Positions 9,520 through 19,161 are shown, numbered from the stretch's first letter. The stretch: DNA of 64,000 bases from Oppiella nova (GCA_905397405.1 CAJPVJ010000010.1:36251-100250), one strand, 5' to 3'. Numbers and translations are program-made. Notes: a model not told the origin generated them from the letters alone.

Positions 9520-10473
9520 ATGCCCAATCTTGTCGTTTTTAGTGGAACTGCGCATCCACAATTCGCCCAAAAAGTCGTTAGCCATTTGCACATCCCTCTG
9601 GGAGCTGCTGCTGTAGGTAAATTTTCTGATGGTGAAATCACTGTCGAAATTACTGAAAATGTGCGTGGTAAAGACGTGTTTATCGTACAGCCCACTTGTG
9701 CCCCTACGAATGATAACCTTATGGAAATCTTAGTAATGGCAGATGCTTTGCGTCGTGCAAGTGCTGGTCGTATTACTGCTGTAATTCCATACTTCGGTTA
9801 TGCACGCCAAGACCGTCGTCCTCGTTCAACTCGTGTTCCAATTACTGCAAAAGTTGTAGCAGACATGCTCACCACTGTGGGTATTGACCGTGTTGTAATG
9901 ATCGACTTGCATGCTGACCAAATCCAAGGTTTCTTTGATATTCCTGTAGATAACATCTACGGTACACCTGCTTTGCTTGCTGACTTACGTCAACAACAAC
10001 ATCATAACTTGATGGTGGTTTCACCTGACGTTGGTGGTGTAGTTCGTGCACGTGCTGTTGCAAAACAAATGGGTGATATCGACCTTGCAATCATTGATAA
10101 ACGTCGTCAAAAAGCCAATGAATCACAAGTGATGCATTTGATTGGTGATGTACGTGATCGTGACTGTGTGATTGTTGATGACATGGTTGATACAGCTGGT
10201 ACTTTGTGTAAAGCTGCCGATGCACTAAAAACTTTTGGTGCTCGTAAAGTGGTTGCTTATGCAACGCACCCTGTACTTTCAGGTAAAGCACTCGAAAATT
10301 TAAGCAAATCTGTAATTGATGAATTGGTTGTTACTGACACAATTCCACTTTCAGATGAAGCATTAAAACTTGGTAAGATTCGCCAAGTTTCAGTAGCAAG
10401 TATGGTTGCTGAAACAATTCGTCGTATTAACAACGAAGAATCTATTAGCGCAATGTTCGATTCTTATCTATAA
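9520..10473 (+). CDS. prs: Ribose-phosphate pyrophosphokinase Prs
   Basis: Makes PRPP from ribose-5-phosphate and ATP for purine, pyrimidine, histidine, tryptophan and NAD synthesis. The 317-residue protein has the N-terminal [11 protein letters not shown], the regulatory and ATP region DGEITVEI...[30 protein letters not shown], the flexible-loop motif [12 protein letters not shown] and the PRPP-binding loop [12 protein letters not shown] (about residues 215-226). Length matches the family. It lies in the conserved ispE-tRNA-prs-rplY-pth order and is followed by a terminator. Confidence 0.98.
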   Translation: MPNLVVFSGTAHPQFAQKVVSHLHIPLGAAAVGKFSDGEITVEITENVRGKDVFIVQPTCAPTNDNLMEILVMADALRRASAGRITAVIPYFGYARQDRRPRSTRVPITAKVVADMLTTVGIDRVVMIDLHADQIQGFFDIPVDNIYGTPALLADLRQQQHHNLMVVSPDVGGVVRARAVAKQMGDIDLAIIDKRRQKANESQVMHLIGDVRDRDCVIVDDMVDTAGTLCKAADALKTFGARKVVAYATHPVLSGKALENLSKSVIDELVVTDTIPLSDEALKLGKIRQVSVASMVAETIRRINNEESISAMFDSYL

Positions 10474-10488
10474 TAGCGCCAAATTTTC

Positions 10489-10514
10489 AAAGCCCTACTC
10501 TTTGGTAGGGCTTT
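10489..10514 (+). terminator. Terminator after prs
   Basis: A 10-bp stem AAAGCCCTAC/GTAGGGCTTT with a 6-base loop, 15 bp after the prs stop. The T run is short (TTTATAT), so read-through to rplY is possible. Confidence 0.75.
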
Positions 10515-10570
10515 ATATCACTGGGCTGGTCGAAAGTTCAGTCAATTACACTCAATGAGGAAATGTCATC

Positions 10571-10867
10571 ATGGCAAACTTCGTATTAAATGCAGTAGCA
10601 CGTGAAGAAGCAGTTCAAGGGAAAGGTTCGAGCCGCCGCCTTCGTCTTCAAAATAAAGTTCCAGCAATCATCTATGGTGGTTCTGCTGAACCTGTAGCGG
10701 TTACTTTAGAACTTCGCGAGCTTGTTAAAGCTTTAGAAAATAACTCTTTCTTTGAAGAAGTTATTGATCTTAACATCGAAGGTAAAGTTGAAAGCGTTAA
10801 AATCCAAGCTTTACAACGTCACCCAGCTAAAAACACACCAATGCACGCTGACTTTAAACGCGCATAA
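10571..10867 (+). CDS. rplY: 50S ribosomal protein L25
   Basis: Binds 5S rRNA in the large ribosomal subunit. The 98-residue short form has the usual start (NAVAREEAVQGKGSSRRLR), the 5S-binding PAIIYGGSAEPVAV and the end HADFKRA. It lacks the C-terminal CTC domain found in longer relatives, as in E. coli. AATGAGGAAATG just before the start supplies a good ribosome-binding site. It is 20 bp before pth, with which it is probably co-transcribed. Confidence 0.96.
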   Translation: MANFVLNAVAREEAVQGKGSSRRLRLQNKVPAIIYGGSAEPVAVTLELRELVKALENNSFFEEVIDLNIEGKVESVKIQALQRHPAKNTPMHADFKRA

Positions 10868-10887
10868 GTGTTAAATGGTGTAAATGA

Positions 10888-11466
10888 GTGAGTAAACTTT
10901 CACTGATTATTGGTTTGGGTAATCCAGGTTCTGAATATGCCCAAACCCGCCATAATGCAGGCTTTTGGTTCGTCGAACGCCTTGCAGAACAATATGGTAT
11001 TACATTAAAAACTGATTCAAAATATAAAGGAATCAGTGGTCGTGGTAATATTGAAGGACAAGATGTTCGTCTACTATTGCCCACAACATTTATGAACCTT
11101 TCTGGTCAAAGTGTTGTTCCCTTTGCAAAATTCTACCAAATTAAACCAGAAGAAATTCTCATCGCTCATGATGAACTGGATATGAATCCGGGCGTCATTC
11201 GTTTAAAAACTGGCGGTGGACATGGTGGTCACAATGGTCTACGTGACATTGTTCCTCATATTGGTTCTAATTTTCATCGCTTACGTATTGGCATTGGTCA
11301 TCCCGGCGCTAAAGAAAAAGTTTCAGGACATGTACTTGGTAAAGCACCAAGCAGTGAACAGACTTTAATGGATGATGCAATACACCATGCTTTAGGCAAA
11401 ACAAAATTATTGGTTAATGGTGAGATTCAGCAAGCAATGAATCAAATCAATGCTTATAAAGCATAA
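10888..11466 (+). CDS. pth: Peptidyl-tRNA hydrolase Pth
   Basis: Releases peptides from peptidyl-tRNAs that drop off the ribosome. The 192-residue protein carries GLGNPG at the N-terminus, the catalytic His in TRHNAGFW (about residue 22), the tRNA-contact motif TFMNLSGQSV and HDELDMNPG, and GGGHGGHNGLRDI. The start is GTG at 10888, just after an out-of-frame ATGAG. Length is normal for bacterial Pth. Confidence 0.97.
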   Translation: MSKLSLIIGLGNPGSEYAQTRHNAGFWFVERLAEQYGITLKTDSKYKGISGRGNIEGQDVRLLLPTTFMNLSGQSVVPFAKFYQIKPEEILIAHDELDMNPGVIRLKTGGGHGGHNGLRDIVPHIGSNFHRLRIGIGHPGAKEKVSGHVLGKAPSSEQTLMDDAIHHALGKTKLLVNGEIQQAMNQINAYKA

Positions 11467-11618
11467 TTTAAACCTAAATTTTATGTTCTTTGTTCAACAA
11501 TTTTTCTTGCCATGATTCATTTTTAAGAGCAAAATGCGCTTTCAAATGCATCCCCCATTGAAAATTGTTGATTCAACACAAGATAACAATTGTAAGGGCT
11601 ACTCTGGAGACGCAAATC

Positions 11619-11999
11619 ATGCTATCTCGTTTATTAAAAGCAAAAATCCATCGTTGTGTTGTTACACAAGCAGAATTACATTATGAAGGTTCTTGTGCAA
11701 TCGACGGTATTCTTTTGGATTTAGCTGGTATCCGTGAATATGAAGAAATTCATATGTGGAACGTGACTAATGGTAAGCGCTTTACAACCTATGCGATTCG
11801 TGGCGAAGAAGGTTCAGGCATCATTTCAGTCAATGGTGGCGCTGCACTTCAAGCTGATGTTGGTGATTTAATGATTATTGCCACATTTGGTGATTTTACC
11901 AATGCTGAAGCAGATGCGCATAAACCACGTCTTGTATATGCAAATCCAGACAATACAGTAAATCACACAGCAAACTGTATCCCTGTTCAAGTTGCATAA
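11619..11999 (+). CDS. panD: Aspartate 1-decarboxylase PanD
   Basis: Pyruvoyl enzyme that makes beta-alanine for pantothenate and coenzyme A. The proenzyme self-cleaves at Gly24-Ser25, visible here as YEGSCAID, to generate the pyruvoyl group on Ser25. The open frame extends upstream to 11565, but ATG 11619 gives the canonical [12 protein letters not shown] start, the family length of 126 residues and a ribosome-binding site (CTGGAGA) 7 bp upstream. A terminator follows. Confidence 0.96.
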   Translation: MLSRLLKAKIHRCVVTQAELHYEGSCAIDGILLDLAGIREYEEIHMWNVTNGKRFTTYAIRGEEGSGIISVNGGAALQADVGDLMIIATFGDFTNAEADAHKPRLVYANPDNTVNHTANCIPVQVA

Positions 12000-12020
12000 T
12001 TGCACACAGATGATTCAAGA

Positions 12021-12042
12021 CCCGCAATGTTGCGGGTTTTTT
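12021..12042 (+). terminator. Terminator after panD
   Basis: A 7-bp stem CCCGCAA/TTGCGGG with a TG loop is followed by six T. It begins 22 bp after the panD stop. Confidence 0.9.
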
Positions 12043-12065
12043 ATGTCTATTTCACTTAATTCTTT

Positions 12066-12533
12066 TCAATAACAGCTATTTACACCATTATCATTATAAT
12101 ACAGACTAATAATCCATGAGTTAACCTTATCATTCTGAATAATTTCACCACTTCTCTTTTTCAAAGTGACAGGAGATCCAATATTTAATATTTGTGTTTT
12201 ATTTAAACAATATTGAAAATATCTACCTTCATCCTTTATTCTTCTCCAGCCATCAGAGACAAGTTGTTGTTGTATCCGTGTCATTTCTTCACTAGACAAA
12301 TTATCTCGATGTATCCGTATTGAAGCAGATGCGTTGCCAGGCCTAATCAATGATGGAGTAAATTCTGGAGAATATTGGATAAAATACTTATTTTTAATTT
12401 CTCTAAAATTGATTATTTCTGGACTATTTGAATATGACTTATTCAAGCGACCTGAATAAAATGTAGATAAAACAAAAATAAATAGTATTAGAAAAATAAT
12501 CATATGGGAAAATTTGATCTGGTTATTTTTCAC
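12066..12533 (-). CDS. Membrane-anchored protein of unknown function
   Basis: I do not recognise this 155-residue protein. One hydrophobic helix (about residues 10-27, MIIFLILFIFVLSTF) is followed by a polar domain that is probably outside the membrane; it includes RIHRDNLSSEEMTRIQQQLVSDGWRRI and two Cys (QYCLN; VNSCY). Composition is more AT-rich than its neighbours. It is convergent with panD. Confidence 0.65.
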   Translation of the reverse strand: MKNNQIKFSHMIIFLILFIFVLSTFYSGRLNKSYSNSPEIINFREIKNKYFIQYSPEFTPSLIRPGNASASIRIHRDNLSSEEMTRIQQQLVSDGWRRIKDEGRYFQYCLNKTQILNIGSPVTLKKRSGEIIQNDKVNSWIISLYYNDNGVNSCY

Positions 12534-12684
12534 AACGACTATCCATACATATTATGGCTATGAAAACCAATAAGACTAAATTCAAACTGACTTAATCCAC
12601 CATTTATTCGAAGCACTTATTTCATGCATATTATTCAATGTTGCCTTAGCAAGTATCCGTTATAGTGAATAATTTGGACTTCAA

Positions 12685-13296
12685 TTATTCAGTTCTTTCA
12701 GAACGAAATCCATCACGCCAGCGTTGTTTATTCTCACACTCTAAATCTTGTAAATGCTCTCCTCGTAAAGATGCAAGAATCGCATTGCCCTGCTGATCCA
12801 CCTTAAACTCAGCATACTTTGCTTGCTGATAACATTCAGCTAAACCTTCTGCAAATAAAAAGCTATTGGATGCAGGATAAAGTGATCTATGTCGATTATC
12901 CGGGTTTTTCAAAATCAATTTTACAGTTTGCGCATCTTTAGGTTTTTCAAAATAAGTATGTGCCACCTTTTTCTGTTGATTCAATTCAACATAAGCCGTA
13001 ACCGAAGGCTTATTTTCAATCACTTGATCAAAATAATGCCCTGAAAAGATATGATTTTCATCATTATCACTTGGATCTACATTGTTCTGATCACCCTGAT
13101 TTAGCTTTTGCGGTGCAAAGTAAAGTTGATAACTCAGCACCATATAATCACCTTGTATTAACGAACGTGGATCAACAGGTTGTAAGTGGACATATATACT
13201 CTGACTATTCTTCAGATGCTGTTCATTCTTAAAAATGATGCCTAGAAAAAGAACAATACAGCTTAAAGCAAGACAAAGAGGAATGATTTTTTTCAT
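12685..13296 (-). CDS. GDYXXLXY domain protein
   Basis: A 203-residue protein with an N-terminal membrane anchor or signal (residues 4-22) and, at about residues 45-60, the motif DPRSLIQGDYMVLSYQL, which gives the GDYXXLXY family its name. The biochemical role of this family is unknown. Its start overlaps the stop of the upstream DUF2157/DUF4401 membrane gene by 4 bp, a pairing seen in many bacteria, so the two products very likely act together at the inner membrane. Confidence 0.85.
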   Translation of the reverse strand: MKKIIPLCLALSCIVLFLGIIFKNEQHLKNSQSIYVHLQPVDPRSLIQGDYMVLSYQLYFAPQKLNQGDQNNVDPSDNDENHIFSGHYFDQVIENKPSVTAYVELNQQKKVAHTYFEKPKDAQTVKLILKNPDNRHRSLYPASNSFLFAEGLAECYQQAKYAEFKVDQQGNAILASLRGEHLQDLECENKQRWRDGFRSERTE

Positions 13297-15122
13297 GTAT
13301 TTACTCCCTCTTTTGATTGGAATTTATGCAGCACCCAAGTCAGTACCAATAAAATTAATCCTGAGCTAAAAATACTTAGACTTTTAACAAGGAAGCTGAC
13401 ATTCAACGCGTAGTAAATAAACCATAAGGTTAACGCCAAAGTCACTAAAGCAAAACCATAGACAATCTTATCGTGCTGTGGCAATGCCCATGAAAGTATG
13501 GCGATACAAATAAAAATTTCAAAATAGCCATAAAATATCAGGACTGCTGCAAAAGCCAATAAAATCAATTGAGCAATCAAGCTAAATTGATTGTGAATCC
13601 TCAACACCATAAACAAAGCCAACCATAAAATAGGCAGCCCCAAGCTGAGAATAGGAAGGTATCTAATTTTCTCTAATTCATATTGTCCAAATAGTGTATA
13701 GAAACCCAAGGATGAAAGAATAATCAATAAATTCGCCAATGCTAAACTGCGTTGATATTGACTGGGTTGAATACGATGCACCCAAATCATTACCAGATAA
13801 AATCCATAACTCAGCAAGAGCAGAAATGAAAAGTTTTCAACAAAACGATGTAATCCAAGCAGAACACTTAAATCCCAAATCAACGCAATACCTGATAAAT
13901 ACAAGGCAAATAGTTGAATTAAAATAAAGAACCAATGGCTGCGAATAAAATAACTAAGACACAGCATGGCAAATTGAATAAAGAAAATTGGAAAGAATTG
14001 ATCTGTTAATTCAAACGTGTGGAAAATCACAGCATTTTGCCCTGCGACCCATATACAATAAGCAAACTGTCTTAAAAATAAAGCTTGTTTGCTTCTTAAA
14101 ATAAAGGCAGCCAATACCACAAAAATAGCCCCCATGATCAAGGAAAAATTGCCCCAAAATGTCAGCATCAATGATGCCAATAAAACACCTGCAATCCATG
14201 CCCCCACTGCGATAGGAATATTATTAAATTTGTTTTGTGGGATAAACTTAATCAATAAAAAAGTAATCAATGCAAACCAAGCGAAAACCACCAGTGCAAT
14301 TGAAAATAATCCGAGCACTTCGGATTCACGAAACAGACTATTCATCCATTTGAAAATCACCAGCGTAAATGTAATCCCTAAACCTACTGCTGAAAGCACA
14401 CTGCATAATTGATCTCTTTTTCGATAAAAATAAAGTAGCGCAATCGAAAGTAGAAAAAATGAAGAAATTAAATAAGCGATCTTAAGGTTTATCCATGTAA
14501 AAACCATGGCTGTGGCTAATGCTAAATTACTGTCACCATATAAAAATAGCCCCATATGCCAAATTGAAAGAATGCCAAACCATAAGACAAAGAGATAACG
14601 CAGCTTTTGATAACAACGAAGACAAAAATAAAACTGAAATAGTGAAAGGAGATTTAAGCTAAATAAAAATGTGACAGGATATTCATCAGCCCAAAATGTT
14701 TGTTTAAAAAACAAAAATAAGGTGAGTTGGCTGACAATACAGAGCAATGTAAAAACACCAATATTTGGACGATACAACCACGGCAGTAATAAAATAGACC
14801 AGATTAAAAATAGTAAATAACTATCTGCCCCTGTTTGATAAATTTGACCAATGACAGCCAAACTTAAACCAATCATCAAGCCACTTATTGTATGCAAACA
14901 CTGTACTAAATAATCATGCTGAACTAAAAAAATACTTGTTACAGCACTGAGTAACAAGAAGAGTTGTGGAATTGCTAATTGAAAAAACTGAGGCAACATA
15001 AACCAATTTGCAGCGGTCAGATATAAAATACTGACTGCAATTAGAGCAAATCCCAAAACCTGTAAGTGTTTAACAAAGTCATCATTACGCCATGAATAGA
15101 CATCTTGCTGAATCGTGATCAA
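13293..15122 (-). CDS. Large integral membrane protein, DUF2157/DUF4401 type
   Basis: A 609-residue protein made almost entirely of membrane helices (I estimate about 18 hydrophobic stretches). The N-terminal SWRNDDFVKHLQVLGFALIAV...LTAANW resembles DUF2157. The end, with FLVKSLSIFSSGLILLVLTW, resembles DUF4401, so it looks like a fusion of the two domains that usually accompany GDYXXLXY proteins. Function is unknown. It forms a two-gene operon with the overlapping downstream gene. The family call rests on hydrophobic pattern plus partner gene. Confidence 0.75.
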   Translation of the reverse strand: MITIQQDVYSWRNDDFVKHLQVLGFALIAVSILYLTAANWFMLPQFFQLAIPQLFLLLSAVTSIFLVQHDYLVQCLHTISGLMIGLSLAVIGQIYQTGADSYLLFLIWSILLLPWLYRPNIGVFTLLCIVSQLTLFLFFKQTFWADEYPVTFLFSLNLLSLFQFYFCLRCYQKLRYLFVLWFGILSIWHMGLFLYGDSNLALATAMVFTWINLKIAYLISSFFLLSIALLYFYRKRDQLCSVLSAVGLGITFTLVIFKWMNSLFRESEVLGLFSIALVVFAWFALITFLLIKFIPQNKFNNIPIAVGAWIAGVLLASLMLTFWGNFSLIMGAIFVVLAAFILRSKQALFLRQFAYCIWVAGQNAVIFHTFELTDQFFPIFFIQFAMLCLSYFIRSHWFFILIQLFALYLSGIALIWDLSVLLGLHRFVENFSFLLLLSYGFYLVMIWVHRIQPSQYQRSLALANLLIILSSLGFYTLFGQYELEKIRYLPILSLGLPILWLALFMVLRIHNQFSLIAQLILLAFAAVLIFYGYFEIFICIAILSWALPQHDKIVYGFALVTLALTLWFIYYALNVSFLVKSLSIFSSGLILLVLTWVLHKFQSKEGVNT

Positions 15123-15279
15123 GCTGAGTCTCCTTATTTTATGCTTTGCTATTTGTTGATCACTATGACCACAAATATTCTTTTAAATGTATAAGTTTAA
15201 TTATTTTCTATAGCAACTATTGTTCTATCTATAGTACTGATCATTCTAAAAAAAAGCATCCATTTAGTAAAAAAGTGTC

Positions 15280-15285
15280 TATAAT
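15280..15285 (+). promoter_or_regulatory. -10 box for the FMN riboswitch-ribB transcript
   Basis: A perfect TATAAT lies 13 bp before the first conserved base of the riboswitch. I see no good -35 box at the right distance. Confidence 0.55.
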
Positions 15286-15297
15286 AAATGCACATCG

Positions 15298-15451
15298 CTT
15301 CAGGGCGGGGTGTAATTCCCCACCGGTGGTAAATTGGACGGATTTTCAATCCTGAGCCAACAGCCCACGAGCTTATCACGCTTAATCGTGATTCGCAGAT
15401 TTGGTGAAATGCCAAAGCCGACGGTATAGTCCGGATGAAAGAAGACGACGT
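15298..15451 (+). promoter_or_regulatory. FMN riboswitch (RFN element)
   Basis: Binds flavin mononucleotide and shuts down riboflavin synthesis or uptake genes. The conserved blocks appear in order: CAGGGCGGGGTGTAATTCCC, CACCGGTGGTAAAT, CCTGAGCCAACAGCCCACGA, a variable arm with the inverted pair TAATCGTGATT, GCAGATTTGGTGAAATGCCA, and AGCCGACGGTATAGTCCGGAT ending in GAAGACGACG. It lies about 105 bp before ribB on the same strand. No clear terminator follows the aptamer, so control may act at translation initiation. Confidence 0.95.
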
Positions 15452-15558
15452 CACAGCTTAAAAATTTCAATATTCGCTATTGGAAAAGGTTTTGTAACGC
15501 CACTATTTCAAATGTCCTGAAATGTTCAACCGTATTTTAACTTTACGAGAGCGTTTCA

Positions 15559-16218
15559 ATGTCTAGTTTAATTCAACCCGAAATTTTCTTTTCTGCACTA
15601 TCCCCTGCAGACCAACGTATCGAACAAGCAATCGAAGATATGCGCCAAGGCAAACCTGTTTTGGTCATGGACGATTTTGATCGTGAAAATGAAGCAGATT
15701 TAATTGTTGCAGCAGAAACCCTCAATATTGAAACCATGGCACGTATGATTCGTGATGGTTCTGGTATAGTCTGCTTAACCATTACCGATGATTTAGCAGA
15801 TCACCTTGAACTCCCACCGATGGTTCAGGACAATTCAAGTCAATTTAAAACGGCTTTTACCATCACCATTGAAGCAGCACAAGGTGTAACAACAGGCGTT
15901 TCTGCAAAAGACCGTACCACTACTATTCATGCTGCAATTAAAACAGGTGCTGTCGCAAGCGATCTGAATCGCCCCGGTCATGTCTTTCCATTGCGTGGTC
16001 GTAATGGTGGTGTATTAACCCGTCGTGGACATACAGAAGGTTCTATTGATTTGGCACGTTTAGCTGGTTTAAAACCCGCTGGTGTATTATGCGAAGTGAC
16101 CAATCCTGATGGAACAATGGCTTCAGGCATTCAAGTTTTAGCATATGCACAAACGCATCATTTAACGCTTATTACTATTGAAGAATTGGTTCAGTATCGT
16201 TTAAAACACAATGTCTAA
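15559..16218 (+). CDS. ribB: 3,4-dihydroxy-2-butanone 4-phosphate synthase RibB
   Basis: Converts ribulose-5-phosphate to 3,4-dihydroxy-2-butanone-4-phosphate and formate, a riboflavin precursor step. The 219-residue single-domain protein has the acidic metal and substrate loop [12 protein letters not shown] (about residues 36-47), [13 protein letters not shown] and [21 protein letters not shown]. No GTP cyclohydrolase II (RibA) domain follows, so it is the stand-alone form. The upstream FMN riboswitch implies feedback control by flavin. ATG 15559 has a GAGAGCG ribosome-binding site. Confidence 0.96.
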   Translation: MSSLIQPEIFFSALSPADQRIEQAIEDMRQGKPVLVMDDFDRENEADLIVAAETLNIETMARMIRDGSGIVCLTITDDLADHLELPPMVQDNSSQFKTAFTITIEAAQGVTTGVSAKDRTTTIHAAIKTGAVASDLNRPGHVFPLRGRNGGVLTRRGHTEGSIDLARLAGLKPAGVLCEVTNPDGTMASGIQVLAYAQTHHLTLITIEELVQYRLKHNV

Positions 16219-16253
16219 GAAAATATTTTAAGTCATCACATTTAGACAGAGTA

Positions 16254-16287
16254 AAAAAGCCAGTTCAAATCTTTGGACTGGCTTTTT
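16254..16287 (+). terminator. Terminator after ribB
   Basis: AAAAAGCCAGT pairs with ACTGGCTTTTT around a loop of about 12 bases, with the T run in the right arm and just beyond. Confidence 0.8.
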
Positions 16288-16428
16288 AATATTGATTAGG
16301 TATTCTTGGTTAAAGTGCGATGAAATAACAGCGCCAGTTTTTGTTTTAATTTTTTATAAGTGGCACTGATTAAAATTAAATAGCCAAAATATCAAGCTGA
16401 TGAATAATAAATCATTGAAGAAATAAGT

Positions 16429-16911
16429 TTAAACATCTTCCAAATGTAAAATACTTTGACGAATACCGTCTGCACGTAACCATGCAAAATCATAACTTGC
16501 ATTGGCCAATGCCAATACACGACGTTCAAACTCATCCCAAAGCGGTTTTACCTGTTTCGCTTGAATTCCCAAACCACTCTCTTCTGCGAGATGTTTATTT
16601 TTTTCACAAATTTTTAATGCATGATACAACTTGCGCCCTTTAGAAGCAGAATCCATCACTCGTATACGTTTACCCAAAATAAAACCTTCAATATGTCTTA
16701 AATCGGCAAAAGGTAGCATCGGAATTAAAATTTGATCGAGCTGTGCATCCAGCCTCTTCCAAACGGCTAAACGTTGCGCTGAATCATATGTATTCCATTG
16801 GATCACTTCATGATTAAAACGACGGCAACCACGACAAACAGAATCACCAAATACCGTTGAACAACGACCAGCGCATGGCGTTAAGGTGGGTATCCGACGT
16901 TCGTTACTCAA
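16429..16911 (-). CDS. DUF1289 Cys-rich domain protein
   Basis: A 160-residue protein whose first 35 residues match the DUF1289 pattern of short Cys-rich proteins (TPCAGRCSTVFGDSVCRGCRRF, four Cys that could bind a metal). The remaining roughly 120 residues are helical and charged and include a WDEFERRVLALANASYDFAW segment I cannot assign. No function is established for the family. It stands alone with AT-rich sequence on both sides and is divergent from trhO. Confidence 0.78.
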   Translation of the reverse strand: MSNERRIPTLTPCAGRCSTVFGDSVCRGCRRFNHEVIQWNTYDSAQRLAVWKRLDAQLDQILIPMLPFADLRHIEGFILGKRIRVMDSASKGRKLYHALKICEKNKHLAEESGLGIQAKQVKPLWDEFERRVLALANASYDFAWLRADGIRQSILHLEDV

Positions 16912-17146
16912 AATTTACTCCTTACATCAACGATGTGACACACTTTTTTGGCACGAAATAATCATTTCGCAATACTATATATGGTATATAAAATATTTTA
17001 AAGCACTATATTTAGTATAAAAACCCATATTTTTTTCAGGGAATAAAAAAACACTACAAAGACTAGGGTTTTCTCGCATATTCATGTAAATCACGCTAAA
17101 ATATGCGCCTTAAATTTTATTCTATCTTAAATATTTGGAGTACTCC

Positions 17147-18079
17147 ATGAACGCTACTGTAGAACAGCTTGCACCTGTAGAACAGCAAGCGACCTCTGGT
17201 TGGGTTGTTGCAGCACTTTATCAATTCAAAGAAGTTCAAGATCCTGCTGATCTTCAACAACGTCTTTTAGACTTGGTAAAAACCATCAACCTTTGCGGTA
17301 CTCTTATTATTGCAGGTGAAGGAATTAACGGAACTGTTGCTGGCGATCGTCAAGCGATTGATGTCATTCATCAATTCTTATTGAATCAAGGCTTTAATAG
17401 CATGGAATATAAAGAATCACATAGTGATGAAAAGCCATTCCGTAAAATGAAGATTAAGCTAAAGAACGAAATCGTAACTTTAGGTGTAGAGGTGAAACCT
17501 CGTGATCTTGTTGGACATTATCTTGATCCAAAACAATGGAACGAACTGATTGCGCGTGATGACGTGATTTTGATTGATACACGTAATGATTATGAATATA
17601 AAGCGGGTACTTTTAAAGGCGCGATTGATCCTAAAACAGAAACCTTTCGTGAATTTCCAGAATACGTAAAAAAAGAACTTGAACAGCATAAAGATAAGAA
17701 AATTGCGATGTTCTGTACAGGCGGTATTCGTTGTGAAAAATCAACATCGCTACTGCTTCAAGAAGGTTTTAACGAGGTGTATCACCTTAAAGGCGGTATT
17801 TTAAAATACCTTGAAGAAACCCCTGCTGATGAAAGTATGTGGGAAGGTGAATGTTTCGTATTTGATGGTCGTACTGCGGTGACGCATGGTATGGAAGAAG
17901 GCGAAAATATTAAATGTCATGCATGTGGTTGGCCACTTGTTCCCGAAGAAGCTGATTTACCAAGTTATGAACATGGTGTTTCTTGCAAATATTGTATTGA
18001 TAAAACATCTGAGAAACAAAAAGAAGGTTTCCGTATGCGTCAATCACAAATTACTGCTGCAAAACGCAAACGTCTTTAG
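17147..18079 (+). CDS. trhO: tRNA uridine 5-oxyacetic acid pathway hydroxylase TrhO (YceA), rhodanese-like
   Basis: Oxygen-dependent hydroxylation of U34 to ho5U in tRNA, the first step toward cmo5U. The 310-residue protein has an N-terminal acylphosphatase-like domain (GTLIIAGEGINGTVAG), a central rhodanese domain with active-site loop CTGGIRCEKS (about residues 188-197) and a C-terminal Cys-rich segment (KCHACGWPL, VSCKYC). The frame can begin at TTG 17135, but that codon overlaps the GGAG ribosome-binding site; ATG 17147 is correctly spaced. The stop codon TAG forms the very edge of a MITE-like insertion. Confidence 0.93.
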   Translation: MNATVEQLAPVEQQATSGWVVAALYQFKEVQDPADLQQRLLDLVKTINLCGTLIIAGEGINGTVAGDRQAIDVIHQFLLNQGFNSMEYKESHSDEKPFRKMKIKLKNEIVTLGVEVKPRDLVGHYLDPKQWNELIARDDVILIDTRNDYEYKAGTFKGAIDPKTETFREFPEYVKKELEQHKDKKIAMFCTGGIRCEKSTSLLLQEGFNEVYHLKGGILKYLEETPADESMWEGECFVFDGRTAVTHGMEEGENIKCHACGWPLVPEEADLPSYEHGVSCKYCIDKTSEKQKEGFRMRQSQITAAKRKRL

Positions 18080-18413
18080 GGGCTGTTAGCATTTCATAAA
18101 TGGCTTACGTTGTAGGTTAAAATTGAGCATGAGACGTATACGTCGTAAAGCATGAATGGAGAATAGCGAGACTATTTTCGAGTTTCATAACGAAGGCTGA
18201 GATAATTTTAACCACAACCCTGAGCAAGAACAAAGCACTGCTTTGTTTGCAGCGCAAGGCGCAGCGGGGGACTAGCGTGTTTTTGTCGCTTCGTGTTACC
18301 TTGCGAAACGATGTTTCTCATCATTTAGAATGACTAAATTTCATATTTCGTGCCTAGTATCGCCTAAAAAACACGTGTAGTCGCAAACATAGACGAATTG
18401 TCAACAGACCCTA
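18077..18413. mobile_element. MITE-like element with imperfect terminal inverted repeats
   Basis: The ends TAGGGGCTGTTAGCATTTC (18077-18095) and, read on the other strand, TAGGGTCTGTTGACAATTC (18395-18413) match at 15 of 19 positions. Both begin with TA, so a TA target duplication around a 333-bp element is likely. It encodes no protein. Inside are a 15-bp inverted pair (18109-18124 with 18204-18218), a perfect 12-bp palindrome GACGTATACGTC (18133-18144) and a second inverted pair (18272-18284 with 18367-18380), so an RNA copy would fold extensively. It lies between the trhO stop and what looks like trhO's own terminator. A shorter relative lies at 26631-26700. Confidence 0.72.
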
Positions 18414-18442
18414 ACCTTTATCAATTTTAAAATGCTTCACTC

Positions 18443-18470
18443 AACCGCAGCTCATTGGCTGCGGTTTTTA
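18443..18470 (+). terminator. Terminator, probably of trhO, displaced by the insertion
   Basis: An 8-bp stem AACCGCAG/CTGCGGTT with an 8-base loop and a T-rich tail. It lies 30 bp beyond the right end of the MITE-like element. Confidence 0.85.
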
Positions 18471-18561
18471 TTTAGATATTTTAACAACACAACAAATTCT
18501 CACTATATTTTGATAAATGAAAACCATACCATGTTCATAACGCCCTATTTTTATATATAAA

Positions 18562-19161
18562 ATGACTGATTGGATTATTTCGATCATGGAGCAACTTGGT
18601 TACTTCGGTATTGCTCTTTTGATGTTTTTAGACAATGTTTTCCCGCCGATTCCCTCAGAAGTGATTATGCCATCAGCTGGGTTTGCTGCATCTAAAGGTC
18701 AATTATTATTATCGGGTGTAATTATCGCAGGAAGCTTCGGTTCACTGCTTGCTGCCGCGTTGTTGTATTGGGTGGGTCGAAAAATCCCAAATCAAAGCAT
18801 TTTTAATTGGGTTGACCGCTACGGTAAATACCTTTTTATCAAATCTGAAGATGTCAAAAAAGCTTTAGATTGGTTTGAAAAATATGGACATCGCGTGGTT
18901 TTCTTTGGGCGAATGGTTCCCGCAGTTCGTTCTTTGATTAGTATCCCTGCAGGCATGAGTCATATGCCCTTTTGGAAATTTATGCTCTATAGCAGCGTAG
19001 GGACAATCATCTGGACCACTTTTCTTGCATGTGTCGGTTATTATTTTGGAAACAATATAGAACTCATGCAACAAATTTTTAGTCGTGTGGGCTATGTGAT
19101 CATTGTCATTGTATTAATTTTAGTTGCTTATTTTTTCTATAAAAAATCAAAAGCACGCTAA
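18562..19161 (+). CDS. DedA family membrane protein
   Basis: Inner-membrane protein of the DedA/SNARE-associated superfamily, whose members act in lipid-carrier flipping and membrane homeostasis. The 199-residue product shows the typical re-entrant motif FLDNVFPPIPSEVIMPSAGF (about residues 23-42), the conserved FGRMVPAVRSLISIPAG (about 114-130) and two C-terminal helices ending in a basic tail. Length is normal. It is not possible to say from sequence which DedA paralogue this is. The start ATG follows poly-T/A sequence with no obvious ribosome-binding site. Confidence 0.9.
   Translation: MTDWIISIMEQLGYFGIALLMFLDNVFPPIPSEVIMPSAGFAASKGQLLLSGVIIAGSFGSLLAAALLYWVGRKIPNQSIFNWVDRYGKYLFIKSEDVKKALDWFEKYGHRVVFFGRMVPAVRSLISIPAGMSHMPFWKFMLYSSVGTIIWTTFLACVGYYFGNNIELMQQIFSRVGYVIIVIVLILVAYFFYKKSKAR

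Noticed and set aside
9148-9591. A 147-codon minus-strand frame with repeated RLDSNQRMPRSKPGALPLGDA-like segments
   Set aside because: It is the reverse translation of the identical tRNA-Gln genes; the repeated peptide comes from the repeated tRNA sequence, not from a protein.
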